Source of the DNA: Heterobasidion occidentale
Taxonomy: Eukaryota; Basidiomycota; Agaricomycetes; Russulales; Bondarzewiaceae
Length of the DNA stretch: 64,000 nucleotides
Reading direction: 5' to 3'
Assembly (NCBI GenBank): GCA_039111635.1
Contig: JBCAQO010000006.1
Span: forward strand, 1,922,001 to 1,986,000
The first letter of the stretch is position 1, and each line of letters begins with the position of its first letter. Below the pieces are notes generated by a model that was not told where the DNA came from, did not search any database, and was given only the letters and a program-made list of their open reading frames with translations. The translations under genes and the position numbers were made by a program. Below are positions 23,941-35,626 of this stretch, piece by piece.

Positions 23941-25189
23941 GGGGAGACAGACATCGGTACGGCTCCACGCTCTATTCTTCGAAGCTCCCACTATCGATCC
24001 TGGCCGACCCTAGACGATTGATGACTGAGGGAGGCCAGGCGAGTGTCGTTACCGTGCCTATACAAGCAATCTCGACATGTACGGTGACGTGCATGCACTA
24101 TCTGTACGCGGTTCCGTCATATCCATCTTCGTCACGTCAACGGAACAGAGGCTCCTCCAATGCAAGAACTTCTAGCAATTCGTCATGCCTCATGTTGCAA
24201 GCATGTTGCGCTCGCCATTGTTGCGGATAGAAAATCATTCGTGCAGACTTGCTCGTCGGCTTCGATTCGGATAACCTGAATGTCAGTGGCGACATTGACT
24301 AGTCTCCAAATATAAACCATGACCCGTTCATGCTGGTTAGCCTCAAGCAGCGAGTGGCAAGTGGTCGTTTATTTTTGACAGCTGCACTATGAAAGAGCAG
24401 AGCACTTTGACCCTCTTCATCCCGGCTGTCCGGACCTTGCCAGACCTTGGCCCCAACTACGAACCTGTGGCTGACAGGAGCTCCAGAGTGTGCTCGATGT
24501 GTTCGAAGGCGCGAGAAAGAAGGCATTCAAGGTCAAGGCCAACGAGATCGAACACGACCACGGAGGGCCCTCTACTTACTCCGAGGGCCAAAACACCACA
24601 ACTTGAAAGCCAAGGGACATTCAAAAGGTATTCGCGTCTATCTTCACCTTTGCAGTATTGTCCGACGTATCTTCCGTCTCCGCCTTCAAGGGATTTCCTT
24701 GGGGATGACCCAATTGATATACGTGACATTGGCCACGCGATTTTCCGCGGGGAAGAGTATAGTCTGTGCATGTCGGTAAACATGATACCCTAGACCATGC
24801 GTTCTTAACACTCATTATCTAGAACTTCTGTCACATTATAAGTGAGAAGCGCGTAGCAGACTTACCTCTGCGGAAAGTAGGGTTGGTAAAAAAAATGCGC
24901 CGCGTGTATGGGTCACAGCTACCCTCGCCCAGGATGGGACCGGGAAAAGCCCTGATATTCCTTGAGTCGAAAAGATATTCCCAGGTCGGTTTCGTGCGAA
25001 TGAAGACTGTGATTTTGTTCCTGCGGTATCGTCCAATAATGTCCTCTCGCATTGAGGGAGGGAAATTTCTCGAGACGGCGACGCGTAGGACATCGCGTGA
25101 CTGAATTTTCCCAGCACGAGATTCACAGTCCGATCAGGAGTGTTCTCGTCCAGTTGTCTCCACGTCGCCTCGATGCTAGCAGACAAACC
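23941..25189. other. Intergenic, no gene seen
   Basis: This 1.25 kb separates two plus-strand genes. Short open frames on both strands overlap each other and show no domain signal. It holds the taspase promoter. Confidence 0.5.
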
Positions 25190-26757
25190 ATGCAAGCGCC
25201 TATTGACCCACCATTCTATCTAGTCGCCGTCCACGGCGGTGCAGGCGCACACCCCCCCAGAGCCGATGCAGCGACCAAAGACGCCCTACGCCGCGCCGCG
25301 CGCGCCGCCCTCCTCTCGCTCGCCACAAACCCGACGGACGCGCTCTCCGCGCTCACGCACGCAATCACGACGCTCGAAGACGCCGAGCCGCTCAACGCCG
25401 GATTCGGCGCGAACCTCACGCTCGCGGGGCGCGTCGAGTGCGACGCGTCGCTCATGGACGGCCGCAGCGGCGCCTTCGGGGGCGTCGGCGCCGTCAGCGG
25501 CGTGCGGCACCCGATCGCCGCGGCCAGAGCCGTGCTCGAGGGCCGCAGGACCAAGGACGCCGTGCTCGGGCGGGTGCCTCCGCTGCTGGTGGTCGGCGAG
25601 GGCGCGGCGCTGCTGGCGGGGGTGCGGCGCGTGGACCCTGAGAGCATGATTTCGCCGCGGGCGCGAAGCGAATGGCAGGTGTGGAAGGCGCGCACGGTGC
25701 AGGGAGGCGCTCAGGGCCCGTGGGGAGACGTCGATGGCCTGCATGCCCGGCAGGATACAGTGGGCGCCGTCGTTTGGGACAGCTCCGGAGACCTTGCGGC
25801 TGGTGTGTCCAGGTACGTACGTACGCCCCAGCGCGACTAGCCTTTCGCGACCTCCCTTGCTACCCGTGTCGAACATGCGTCTGTCAGTGGCGGCCTGCTT
25901 CTCAAGTCCCCTGGCCGTGTCGGAGAGGCATGTACCCCACTCCTTACTAGCCCACCCGCTCAGCGTTTGTCGCGCTAAGACTGATCGTCGGCACGGCGTG
26001 ATGCGTCTGCCCTCTGCCCTCTGCCCTCTGCCCTCACGTCGTGTGGGCTCTAGGCTGCGATCTTCGGTGCGGGGTGCTGGGCGGACGATGTGCTCGCGTG
26101 CAGCGTCTCGGGGACGGGCGAGCTGATCGTGCAGTCTGCGCTGGCGCGCGCCCTCGCGGACGCCCTCGCGGCGTCTCCGGCGCCGACGCGCACGAGATGC
26201 TGCGGACCGTGCTCGTGGACCGCTTCTACGGTCAGTCGCGACGCTCCCCTGCCTCTGCCCGCGCCTCGCCGCTCACGCTTCTCCCTCTGGCACCGTGTAT
26301 CATCATGCACGCAGACTTCTGGACCGCGCGCGGGGAGGACGAGCCCAACGCGGGCGTGCTGCTGTTGACGAAGGAGCGCGACGGCGCGCGGTGCATCCGT
26401 GCGTGTTTCCCTCGCCCGCGCTTCCGTGCTTCTCGCGGCGCTCACGGCGAATCGGGGCGCCCATTCATGTCCTGCTCGCGAACAATGCGTGCAGCGCGGC
26501 TCTGGTGCGCGTTCACGACGCCTAGCATGGCAATTGCCTACGCGTCCTCTCGGAACCCTAAACCCCAGGTGCGTAGCCGTGGCCCTCTCGCGGCCGCCCC
26601 CGGCCGCAGCGCGTACATACATAGCGGCCCTGCGCTGCGCCTGCTAACACACGCGTACTATATGCGCTTGCTTACCAGGCGAGGGTCCTGCGCAACCCCA
26701 TTCACGCGTGCAGCGGGCCAAGTGCCGATTTTCATCACGTCACTCCCGTTGTCATAG
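25190..26757 (+). CDS. Taspase-1-like threonine aspartase (asparaginase_2 family), frame conflicts
   Basis: An Ntn-hydrolase that self-cleaves to expose a Thr nucleophile. In animals taspase-1 cuts transcription regulators; the fungal substrate is unknown. The start MQAPIDPPFYLVAVHGGAGA shows the family's HGGAG. EPLNAGFGANLT and a CDASLMDG motif follow. The nucleophile motif is RQDTVGAVVWD (T190), then GVSSGGLLLKSPGRVGEA and IFGAGCWADDV. The intron after GRVGE (25928-26053) uses a GC donor. Past GELIVQSALARALADAL the frame must slip by one base (about 26150-26195) to continue into SGADAHEMLRTVLVDRFY and the DFWTARGEDEPNAG exon. Near 26700-26735 it must slip again for the C-terminus QVPIFITSLPLS. 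As spliced without slips the last frame runs to 26870. The gene body is unusually GC-rich. This is either a decaying gene or one with sequence errors. Confidence 0.8.
25928..26053 (+). other. GC-AG intron in taspase-like gene
   Basis: The donor is GAG|GCATGT, close to the GC-donor consensus, and the acceptor is GGCTCTAG. It is 126 nt long. Joining restores GRVGE|AAIFGAGCW. The nearby GTACCC donor would put the conserved motif out of frame. Confidence 0.8.
26006..26033 (+). repeat. Four tandem copies of TCTGCCC
   Basis: A 7-nt unit repeated four times inside the GC-AG intron of the taspase-like gene, forming a long polypyrimidine-like tract just before the acceptor. Confidence 0.9.
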
Positions 26758-27010
26758 CCGATCCCCGAGGGCAGGAGCATCGGTCTCCGTGTGGCGCACT
26801 GGTGGTCTATGGCGTGGTGCGAGCACGGACAGCGGATGCACGATGCGCCGCCAGCCAGCCAACCTTATGAGACCAAATCTCAGACATCAAAGCTGCCTGC
26901 ACCGACCGAGACTCCATACAGTGATACACTTGATTAGCAATACAAAAACGTCCCAACGTCCACACATACTCTCTCTAATTACCCGCATTCACACTCTGCA
27001 GATCCAGGGC

Positions 27011-28551
27011 TCACCAGAGGCTTACCGCAAGCTCGCCGATAAGGGCGTGTTCTGGCGCCCCGCGGCCGACTGCAACGGCCTCGGAGGTGTACCGTTTGCC
27101 GCGCGCCTCACCGGCACCGCCGCCTGCGGCTCTGTTGATGGGCCCTGGCGGTCGGGACGCGTTCAGACGCTGGAGGGTCTTGATGGGGAATTTTGTTCTG
27201 CATTACCAAGACAGGCATTCAGCATCACATATCGCAGATCAGTCAGAGTAACGTAAGACGTGACGGTGAGCTGCGTCCTGAGGGGAGCGTGGGATGAGAC
27301 GTGAAACGTACCGGCAGGTCGAGCACACTGGGACCGGTGAGCAGAATACTGTATGGGAAAGGCCGAATCGATCAGGGCGCGCGGGCGGGCCGAAGATAAG
27401 TGGGAACGCACTGGAGAGGCAGACGGAGCAGACGAAGCCGATGTCTACGATGTTTTTGTGGCAGAAGCACGCCGCGCGGAAGTCGATCTTGTCCTGCGTC
27501 GGCACGGCGAGTACGGCGCGGACCGCTGGGGGCGGGAGGAACGACATCTGCGTATGTGGCGCGGTGTGAAGTGTTCGGGTCGTTCGTCCTGTCAGTCGGG
27601 CAAACACGACAGCAGAGGGCGAGACGCACGATGAGGTACTGCAGCAGCGCGTCGCGCCGCTCGAGGTAGATGTATGACCCGCCGGTGAGGTGGGCCGCTT
27701 GCTGCAGAAAGACTGTCTCGGGCCCGAACAGCTTGCACACGTCGATCGTGATTTTCTACGCCCGCGTGCGTGCCAAAAGTGCAATGTCAGTGTATGCGGC
27801 GTCTACTCGGGGTGGGAACCGCACGCACTAGCTTCTGCGCGGAGAAGATGGAGTTCATGGTGGGGATGTACGAGGAGGAGAGGTCGGGGGAGACGGAGAG
27901 GATGAGGATGCGGGGGGAAGCTTGGGTGGCGGGGTCTTCAGGTGCGGTCGCCCCGGCGGGGACGTGCGTGATGCGATTGATGTCTGGGGTTCGGTCAGAC
28001 CAAGCAGAACGCGAGAACGTTTAACTCACAGCATAACGCTTTGGTGAGCGCACCGACTAGGGCGACGGGTGCTGAGAAGTACGGATATTTAGGCTAGGGT
28101 GAAAGAGCAAAGGGGAAACCGCGCACCTTCTTCATCTGGCTCGCCGAGAAGATCTAGCTCGCGAGCGATGGCGCGTGCGATGGCAGCATCGACGAGCTTG
28201 AAGGGCCGATATGAGTTTGCGTCTGCTACTGCGTCCGCCACAGAAGGGGTGCCTTCACCAAGCTCAGTGTGCGGGTCAGTGGAGGAATACAGCTGGACGC
28301 TGCGGACACGCCAAGCGGGGTCAGGCCAGCACTGGGCGGATGGACGGGTGTGCACACCTCTTCCCGGGGAAGGCGCCGAAGACGGCGAGGGAGTTGTCGT
28401 GTTGTGCGGCGGCGTGGGCGTTGAGGAAGGTGAGGAGGTGGGCGAGGAAGGTGTGAAAGGGAAGTGGGAAGGGGTTCGTGTGCTGAGCGGAGAGGAGCCA
28501 TTGGGAGGGGGAGAGGTCGAGGATGAGCGACAGATGGGACGGTTTGTCCAT
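27011..28551 (-). CDS. TFB4: TFIIH core subunit TFB4/p34
   Basis: This is a subunit of the TFIIH core, which opens promoters and serves nucleotide excision repair in the nucleus. The ATG at 28551 gives MDKPSHLSLILDLSPSQWLL, the start of the von Willebrand A-like fold, followed by TFLNAHAAAQHDNSLAVFGA. Later exons give YRPFKLVDAAIARAIARELD, PRILILSVSPDLSSSYIPTM, an AQKLKITIDVCKLFG-like strand and GGSYIYLERRDALLQYL. The C-terminal zinc region is CFCHKNIVDIGFVCSVCLS, then IFCSPVPVCSTC. The last intron runs from GTACGT near 27311 to the acceptor before AACAAAATTCCCC, restoring RTKFPIKTLQRLN. The stop is at 27011-27013. The gene converges with the taspase gene and diverges from CHD1. Confidence 0.92.
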
Positions 28552-29908
28552 CTCCACGCGGAACGTCCGTCGCAGCAGCGGCCACTTGGCACAAAGAGAC
28601 AGTTTGGGGCAGGTTTTGCGACTTTCCGGGCCTCGCACGCGGACTAACTTCCATTTATGGGAATCTGTCTCATTACGACTACTCGTACATGTACAGACGG
28701 GCACTGCGCAGTGCGCACGGGCTGCGCAACTCTATGGAACTTTATAGATCGAAGAGAACGCATCGTGCACGAGGCGTCGTCAGAAATATAACTTGTCCCC
28801 AGGATCGCTGATCCTCGACTAGGAAGCAGTGCAAGTCAGAGGCAGGGAATGGGGCCTGGCACTGGCTGGCAGAGTCGCGATCAAGGGCCCAAAAGACATA
28901 GGAAAACGTGCAAACCTTGTATAGAGGCTCGATGACGGCCGCAGGGCCTCGACGTGGTGGGGGCGGCCTCGGTGCTTTTGCTGAGCCGCTGGAGAAATTC
29001 TGATGCGGTTCTGATGCGAAGGGCGCAAAGGGGCGGGTAACAAGATCGCGAGACCGGGCCCAGGACGCTGGGAGGAGGAAGAGCCGGGAAAGGCTTAGAG
29101 GGAGGTGTTAGGCGGCAGGCGAGGTGTACGCCGCGAGGCAGAATGTTCGGGGAGAAGGGGGGGGGGGGGGAGAGAGGAAGAGGAGAGAGGGGGGGGGGCA
29201 GAGAACGAGAAGGGTGTGTGAAGCGATAGGGGGGTGCGGACGTTCCGGGGGAGGGCGTGGGGCGCAGTCGCGTGTTGCGGCGAGGCAGACATGACTGATG
29301 GCTGGCTGAGAAGGACGGGCGTGACGGGAAGGTGCGTGACGGTGGGGGTGGTGGACGGTCTCGGGAGTCAGCGCAGGGCGTGCGTCGCCGCGGCGGAGGG
29401 CCGAGAATGGAAGGGACGGTGTGGACGAGGGCGAGCGAGACGGCGGCGCCCGAGTCGAGCCGGTGGCCGAGTGGCTTGATAAGGCCGGGGGCGTGACGGG
29501 GGCAGAGGTGGCGGACGACATCTAGCGCACAGGGTTCCTGGCCATGGAGCTTGGAGGGGGCTTGAGCAACGTGAGTGCGCATGCGCAGACGCGGACGGCG
29601 TCCTTGAACAGAGCACAATCAGCCCGAAACAGGCCACAGATAGAGGCACAATGGTCCACGAACAGCCCCAATGAGCCAATTTGTCGAGAACAACGCTTAT
29701 ATCGGAGTTCGTCACCGCCCGTGACGAACGAGCGTCGCCCGGCGTTGCCCGTAGCGATGGCCACGCGTGTGAATCAGTCCCCTCCACATCTGCCGACGTG
29801 ACGAGAGCAACGCCCACTGTCCCCCCCCTTTCCCTCCCTCCCCCATCACCCCCACCCTCAACGTCCCCCTCCCCCCTCCCACCGTCCCCTCCCTCCGCTG
29901 CCACAACC
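28552..29908. other. Divergent region between TFB4 and CHD1, strong purine/pyrimidine skew
   Basis: A pyrimidine-rich minus-strand frame of about 245 codons (28881-29618) is open but Pro/Arg/Ser-rich and unlike any protein I know; it may only reflect base skew. The plus strand is purine-rich at 29100-29470 and C-rich at 29820-29885, just before the CHD1 ATG. I call no gene here. Confidence 0.45.
29157..29198 (+). repeat. Two long G runs, G-quadruplex potential
   Basis: A run of 14 G (29157-29170), an AG-rich spacer, and a run of 10 G (29189-29198). Such runs can form quadruplexes and are also places where sequencing is error-prone. Confidence 0.85.
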
Positions 29909-32900
29909 ATGCTCGCCCTCAACCAGCTAGATAACCCTTCGGCCCACTCACCTATCTCCGTCGCCAACAGCTACAACCAAAACGGCGACGATTCCGACGA
30001 CAATATGCAGGTCGACTCGGACTCCGATAACGACAACCTCAAGGACGACCTCGACGCCGATGCCGACGGCGACTACGTCGACGATCAGGAGCCCGCTCCC
30101 GTCAGCTACGTTCCTACCGCGTCCTCGTCCAATGTTCTTAAACGTCCGGTTGGTGGTTCAATGTCAAGTGGGGTAGTTCCATTTTAATTCTAACCTCCGC
30201 ACAATTTCATTTAGGTCATGCAAGATGAGGACTCCGTATGTTTCCTATCTCCCTTTATTCCCCGTTTTTACGCTCAACGCCGGTTTACAGGGCTACGAGG
30301 ACTCTCCGGACGAAGACGCCCCTGGCGACGACGAGGATGACGCCTCTTACGGCGACGAGGATTATGGGAGCACGAAGAAAAAGACTACCACAAAGAAGAA
30401 GAAGGTTCCGTCCAAGCCGAAAGGTGCGCGCTCTCCGTCGGTCCATACCACTCCCTTCGCTTCTAAGCCCATGCCACAGCCGTAGTCTCGCGTCAAGCCT
30501 CGTCCGACTCTGATTCAGAGTACGGCGCTCGCTCGAAGAAAAAGAAGAGGCCGCGTGTTTCGGGAGATGAGATCCGGACTTCGTCTCGCGGGGTCAAGGT
30601 CCCGAACTACGCAGACGATATCGAAGATTTCGCGCAGTACGACGAACCAGACCCTGGCTACTATATCGATACCACGGCGCAGCTCAAGGAAGAGGATGAG
30701 ATCGAGTCGGTGCTGAGCCACTCACGAGATGAGACTCGCTTGGACGATCCGGAAGATCTTTTTACTGAAAATATGGTGCGTTCGCGGTACATTATTCCTT
30801 GTTTTTTTTTGGCCTCATTGGGAATCACCGCTGCGCAGCGTTTCCACATCAAGTGGAAGAACTTTTCTCACCTGCACAACACCGACGAAACTTACGAGTT
30901 CCTCAAGCGTTTCAAAGGCCTGAAGCGCGTCGACAACTATATCAGGGCTTACAAGCAATACGAGGTGCGGCTCACGGCTCCAGGACTCACTTCGGAGGAG
31001 CGCGAGACGCTATTGTTAGACAAGGAGCGCGAGAAGGAGGAGCTCGAGACCTACAAGACGGTCGAGCGCATCGTCGCGCAGCGTGAGGCCGCTGATGGCT
31101 CAGTCGAGTACTTCTGCAAGTGGACCGGGCTCAATTATGAGCACTGCACCTGGGAGGCGCAAGACGAGGTGCGCACGATTGCGAAGAATGAGCTTGATGC
31201 ATACCGCGTGCGCGAAGCGGAGGCCAAGTATCCCTACAAGAGTGCGGTCTACCCGAAGCATCAGCGCCCTGCATTCGAGAAAATCACAGAGGATCCGCCC
31301 TACATTACAGCAACAGGCGGTGAACTGAAGGACTTCCAGCTCACGGGCCTCAACTGGCTGGCGTACCTGTGGGCAAAGGGCGAGAACGGTATCCTTGCAG
31401 ACGAGATGGGCCTCGGCAAGGTCAGAGCTGCACTAGCCTCGTTTTTGACTCCATATGCTGACGGTCTTTTATAGACTGTCCAGACGGTCGCGTTCCTCTC
31501 GTATCTGTTCAACCAGATGCGACAATATGGCCCTTTCCTCGTTATCGTCCCGCTGTCCACAATCACCGCATGGCAGTCCCAATTCGCGACATGGGCGCCA
31601 GAGCTGAACGTGATCACGTACATCGGCACTGCGCCCGCGCGCGAGGTGATCCGCAAGTACGAATTCGGCCCGTCCAACAAGAAGCTCAAGTTGAACGTGC
31701 TGCTAACGACGTACGAGCTCACCTTGCGGGACTCGAAGGAGCTCGGTGATATCAAGTGGCAGGTGCTGGCAGTTGACGAGGCGCATCGGCTGAAGAACTC
31801 GGAGAGCCAGCTTTACGAGGCTTTGCGGGCATTCTCGGCAGCATCGAAGCTTCTCATCACCGGCACGCCGCTCCAGAACAGCGTGAAGGGTGCGTTCAGA
31901 AAAGAGCATCCTCACATCTCCCACTCATGCAATTCACTTTCCAGAGCTGCTCTCGTTGATGCATTTCTTGATGCCGGAGAAATGTAAGTTTGTATCAACT
32001 CTGTGTGGTGTCAGCGTCTGATCGGATGAACGACAGTTGCTCTGACGAGCGAGTTTGACCTCAACGATGCCGAACATGAGACGAAGATCAAGTCTCTGCA
32101 CAAGCAGCTCGAGGCGCTCATGCTGCGCAGGGTGAAGCGCGACGTTCTCAAGTCTCTTCCCACGAAGAGCGAGCGCATCTTGCGAGTTGAGATGTCCGCC
32201 ATGCAGACGTCTTTCTACAAGAACATCTTGACGAAGGCACGATCTTCCGTCCGTCCGATTCAGGACAATGACATTGATTTTTCAAAAGAATTTTGCAGGG
32301 CTCGTGAAAAGTGCCAATGGCAGTAGTAACATTAGCCTGCTCAACATTGGTGCGCATATGGTGGTGGTTCTGGGGTTTTGAGCGGCATCTGACATGTTGT
32401 ATGCAGCCATGGAGCTGAAGAAAGCGGCGAATCACCCTTATCTCTTTGATGGTGCAGAGCTCAAGACTGACAACCTTGAGGAGACACTCAAGGGCCTGGT
32501 GATGAACAGCGGGAAAATGGTCCTCCTGGACAAGCTGCTCGCACGCTTACGCACTGATGGGCACCGCGTGCTGATTTTCAGCCAGATGGTGCGTATGCTG
32601 GACATCCTGAGTGACTACCTGGCCCTGCGGGGATATGCGCATCAAAGACTAGATGGCATGGTCGCGTCGGATGCGCGGAAGAAGTCCATCGCGCATTTCA
32701 ATGCGCCCGGTTCGCCGGACTTCGTCTTCCTGCTCTCGACGCGTGCAGGTGGCCTCGGCATCAACCTGGAGACCGCGGACACGGTGATCATCTTCGATGT
32801 AAGTGCGATATTACGCTGCGGATGTCGACGCGATCAACGGGGCCTGACCGAGTCCGTTGTTCCTTATTCACGATCGGCTCCTGTAGAGCGACTGGAACCC

Positions 32901-35180
32901 ACAGAACGATCTACAGGCGATGGCACGTGCGCACCGGATCGGACAGAAGTCGCACGTGAGCGTGTACAGGTTCGTGAGCAAGGACACGATGGAGGAGGAT
33001 GTCCTCGAGCGCGCGAAGAAGAAGATGGTGTTGGAGTATGCCAGTACGTCGTCGTGTCTGGACCAATCGAGGCGACTGCGCCGCTCACGTTATGGTTGTG
33101 CACTCCTCTAGTCATCAACCAGATGGACACCTCCCAGGCTCACCTCAGCAACAAGGGCAACGTCAAGGAGCTGGCCAAGCCCGACAACCTAAGCAAGGAC
33201 GAGCTGACGGCCGTGCTCAAGTACGGCGCACAGAAAATGTCAGTGCTAGCTTGACCCTCCTACCACGTTGTACTGCTTGCTGACTCGTTCGGACGGTTGC
33301 AGGTTTGACAAGGACGACTCGCAGCAGAACAAGAAGCTCGACGAGATGGACCTTGACGACATTCTCAACCGCGCTGAGGACCACGAGACCATGGCTGATG
33401 GCGGGGATGGCGGCGCCTCGCTCGGTGGCGAAGGCTTCCTTGCAACGTTCGCGGCCGTCAGCGACGTCAAGAACGACATGAGCTGGGAGGACATCATCCC
33501 TCTTGATGAACGCCAGAAGGTCGAGCGCGAGGAGGACCAACGCAAGGCTGAGGAGCTTGCGTCGCAGGACGTCCGGGACCGTAAGCGCTCACACGCGCCG
33601 GTATCATACGAGGGCATGGACGGCGACCAGCCAGCGTCGGCGCCGGCTGCGAAGAAGGCCAAGACCCAGGCGCCCACAAGGAAGTCGGCAAGCCAGAAGG
33701 CTATGGAGCTCAAGGAGAGGGATGTTCGTGTCTTGATTCGAAGTATGCAGCGGTGGGGTGACATTCGCCAGCGCTATGATGTCATCGTGAGTGCTATTTT
33801 GTGTCGGGTTGTGGGTTGTATCTCATGGTCTTTCGTAGGTCGAAGAGGCAAGGCTCAAAGACAAGAACAAGGGCATGATCATCGACGTCGCAGATGATAT
33901 TGTCGAGCTCTGTGCTACCGCGGTGGACGAGAATGAGACGACCAAGCGAACGCGCCTCGCTGCTGGGGAAACTCTGACCACGGCGCAAAAGAGCAAGGCT
34001 GTCCTGGTCACCTACCGCAACGTGGGAAACATCAACGCCGAAACCGTCGTCTCTCGAACTCGCGATCTTCGTGTCCTATTTGACCACCTCAGCAACCTCA
34101 CGACCGCCGAGCTTTACAATTGGGTGATCCCGATCGAGAACATACGCCCCACTCTCAATTGGTCGGGACGATGGGGCCCGCAGGACGACGCGATGCTCCT
34201 CGTCGGTGCGTTTTTGTACGGCTTCGGGAACTGGGAGGCCATGGCCAAGGATCCCAAGTTGCACCTGGACGGAAAGTTCTTCCTCGAGGAAGGGAAGAAA
34301 GGCGAGGACGCCGCGAGCAAGCCCATCCCAAATGCGATCCACCTAGTTCGGCGAGGCGACTACCTGCTTGGTATCCTGCGCGATCACGATGAAAAGTTGC
34401 GGTCTTACGAGAGCTCGCTACGAACGAAGGGACACCTCAAGTCTGTGTCCCCCGCGCCGGTCGCTTCCTCCTCGCACAGCGGCAGCCTGAAGCGAAGAGC
34501 AGAGAGCGAGGCGGTCGCATCGGTGGAAGACAATAGCTCCCGGAAACGCAAGCGACGGCCAACGCCCACGTTCACAGATTCCGAGTCGTCGGATGAATGG
34601 TAGGTCATCTTTACCCTGCCCACATGACTCCGCCGCTTACACGTATTTAGTCCTTCCATGGATGAGGCGTCGACTAAGGAGGAATTGCGACCAGTCAAGA
34701 AGCAGTTGGTACGTCGTGTAGCGCCGAAGTCGCTTGATCGATTCTGACGCCGGGTCTTTTGTGCCCTAGAAACAACTGAAGCTCTCCGGGGGCGAGATGC
34801 CTAGAGACGACAAGGTTGCAATCCTCAAGGAGTCTCTGGCCGCCATCGGACGGCGCATCGAGGTTGTTCTCGACACAAAGCAAGCCGCTGGTGAAAATCG
34901 AGACCGATGGCGACGACATTTGTGGACGTAAGTCATTTGTTGCTTTTCTGCGATCTTCTATGGATTCTCATTTTGCTTGCTCAGGTTCGTTACCCTGTTT
35001 TGGCCGAAGAAGGTCAAGGCGGCAAAACTCGAGGAGATCCATGCGAAGATGGTGATGAAGGAGGCCACAGACGCTGGTACGTCAAAGAAACCACGGACAG
35101 CCATGAGTAGCAAGGCCAACGGGGCTTTACCAGCGTCCGCATCATCATCTGCGAAGACCAACGGCAAGTCGTATCGGTGA
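29909..35180 (+). CDS. CHD1: Chromatin remodelling ATPase CHD1
   Basis: This is an ATP-dependent nucleosome-spacing enzyme of the nucleus, acting on transcribed chromatin. The protein of about 1430 residues starts [17 protein letters not shown], followed by an acidic N-terminus. It has two chromodomains ([20 protein letters not shown] and [17 protein letters not shown]). The SNF2 motor follows with [25 protein letters not shown] (DEAH), [24 protein letters not shown] and [26 protein letters not shown] region follows ([20 protein letters not shown]), and the helical C-terminal CHCT/DUF4208 domain ends the protein ([15 protein letters not shown]). One exon is only 21 nt (30215-30235, VMQDEDS). 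The intron at 32237-32288 uses a GC donor, restoring [15 protein letters not shown]. The motor looks complete. Confidence 0.95.
32237..32288 (+). other. CHD1: GC-AG intron in CHD1
   Basis: The donor is AAG|GCACGATC and the acceptor is TTCAAAAG, 52 nt. The join gives [20 protein letters not shown], which follows the family. Confidence 0.8.
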
Positions 35181-35626
35181 CGGACATTCCGAGCGGCTTC
35201 CTCTCTTTTCTTTTGTATTTTCTCATGCTATCTCACTCTATCCAATCTCCTCTTCTTTCTCTGCTCTCATTCCTCTCTTCTTTCACTTCTACTGCGTCTC
35301 TGCTTGCTTGTCGGAGTGGTGCTTCTCTGCATATTCACGTTTATAATCTTGGCCGTGTTGGATTTTGGTATACTTTACCGTCTCGATCCGTTATTTCCTT
35401 TTTGTCATTTTCCTGCATACTGTCCTGTAATTCTTTCTCCCTGTGTACACGCATACAACAAATTTCTCTGGTATCAAACATGACGGGTATTCTGCGGAAT
35501 CAGCGAAGTCTCGTGTGCTTGGAGTCGACAACTTCCACAACTGGATGCTTAGTCACTCGGATTTGATAGGACTGGTGCTCCAGCAGACTGCCACTCCAAA
35601 CTTTCAGCTCCTTGTATCCTCCCAAC
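35181..35626. other. Short intergenic region between CHD1 and SLU7
   Basis: No gene is seen. It is T- and C-rich, as expected for a CHD1 3' end followed by the SLU7 promoter. Confidence 0.5.

Noticed and set aside
27000..27256. A plus-strand frame with PEAYRKLADKGVFWRPAAD looked gene-like
   Set aside because: The opposite strand encodes the TFB4 C-terminus (RTKFPIKTLQRLN) in correct splice phase, so the plus frame is a shadow.
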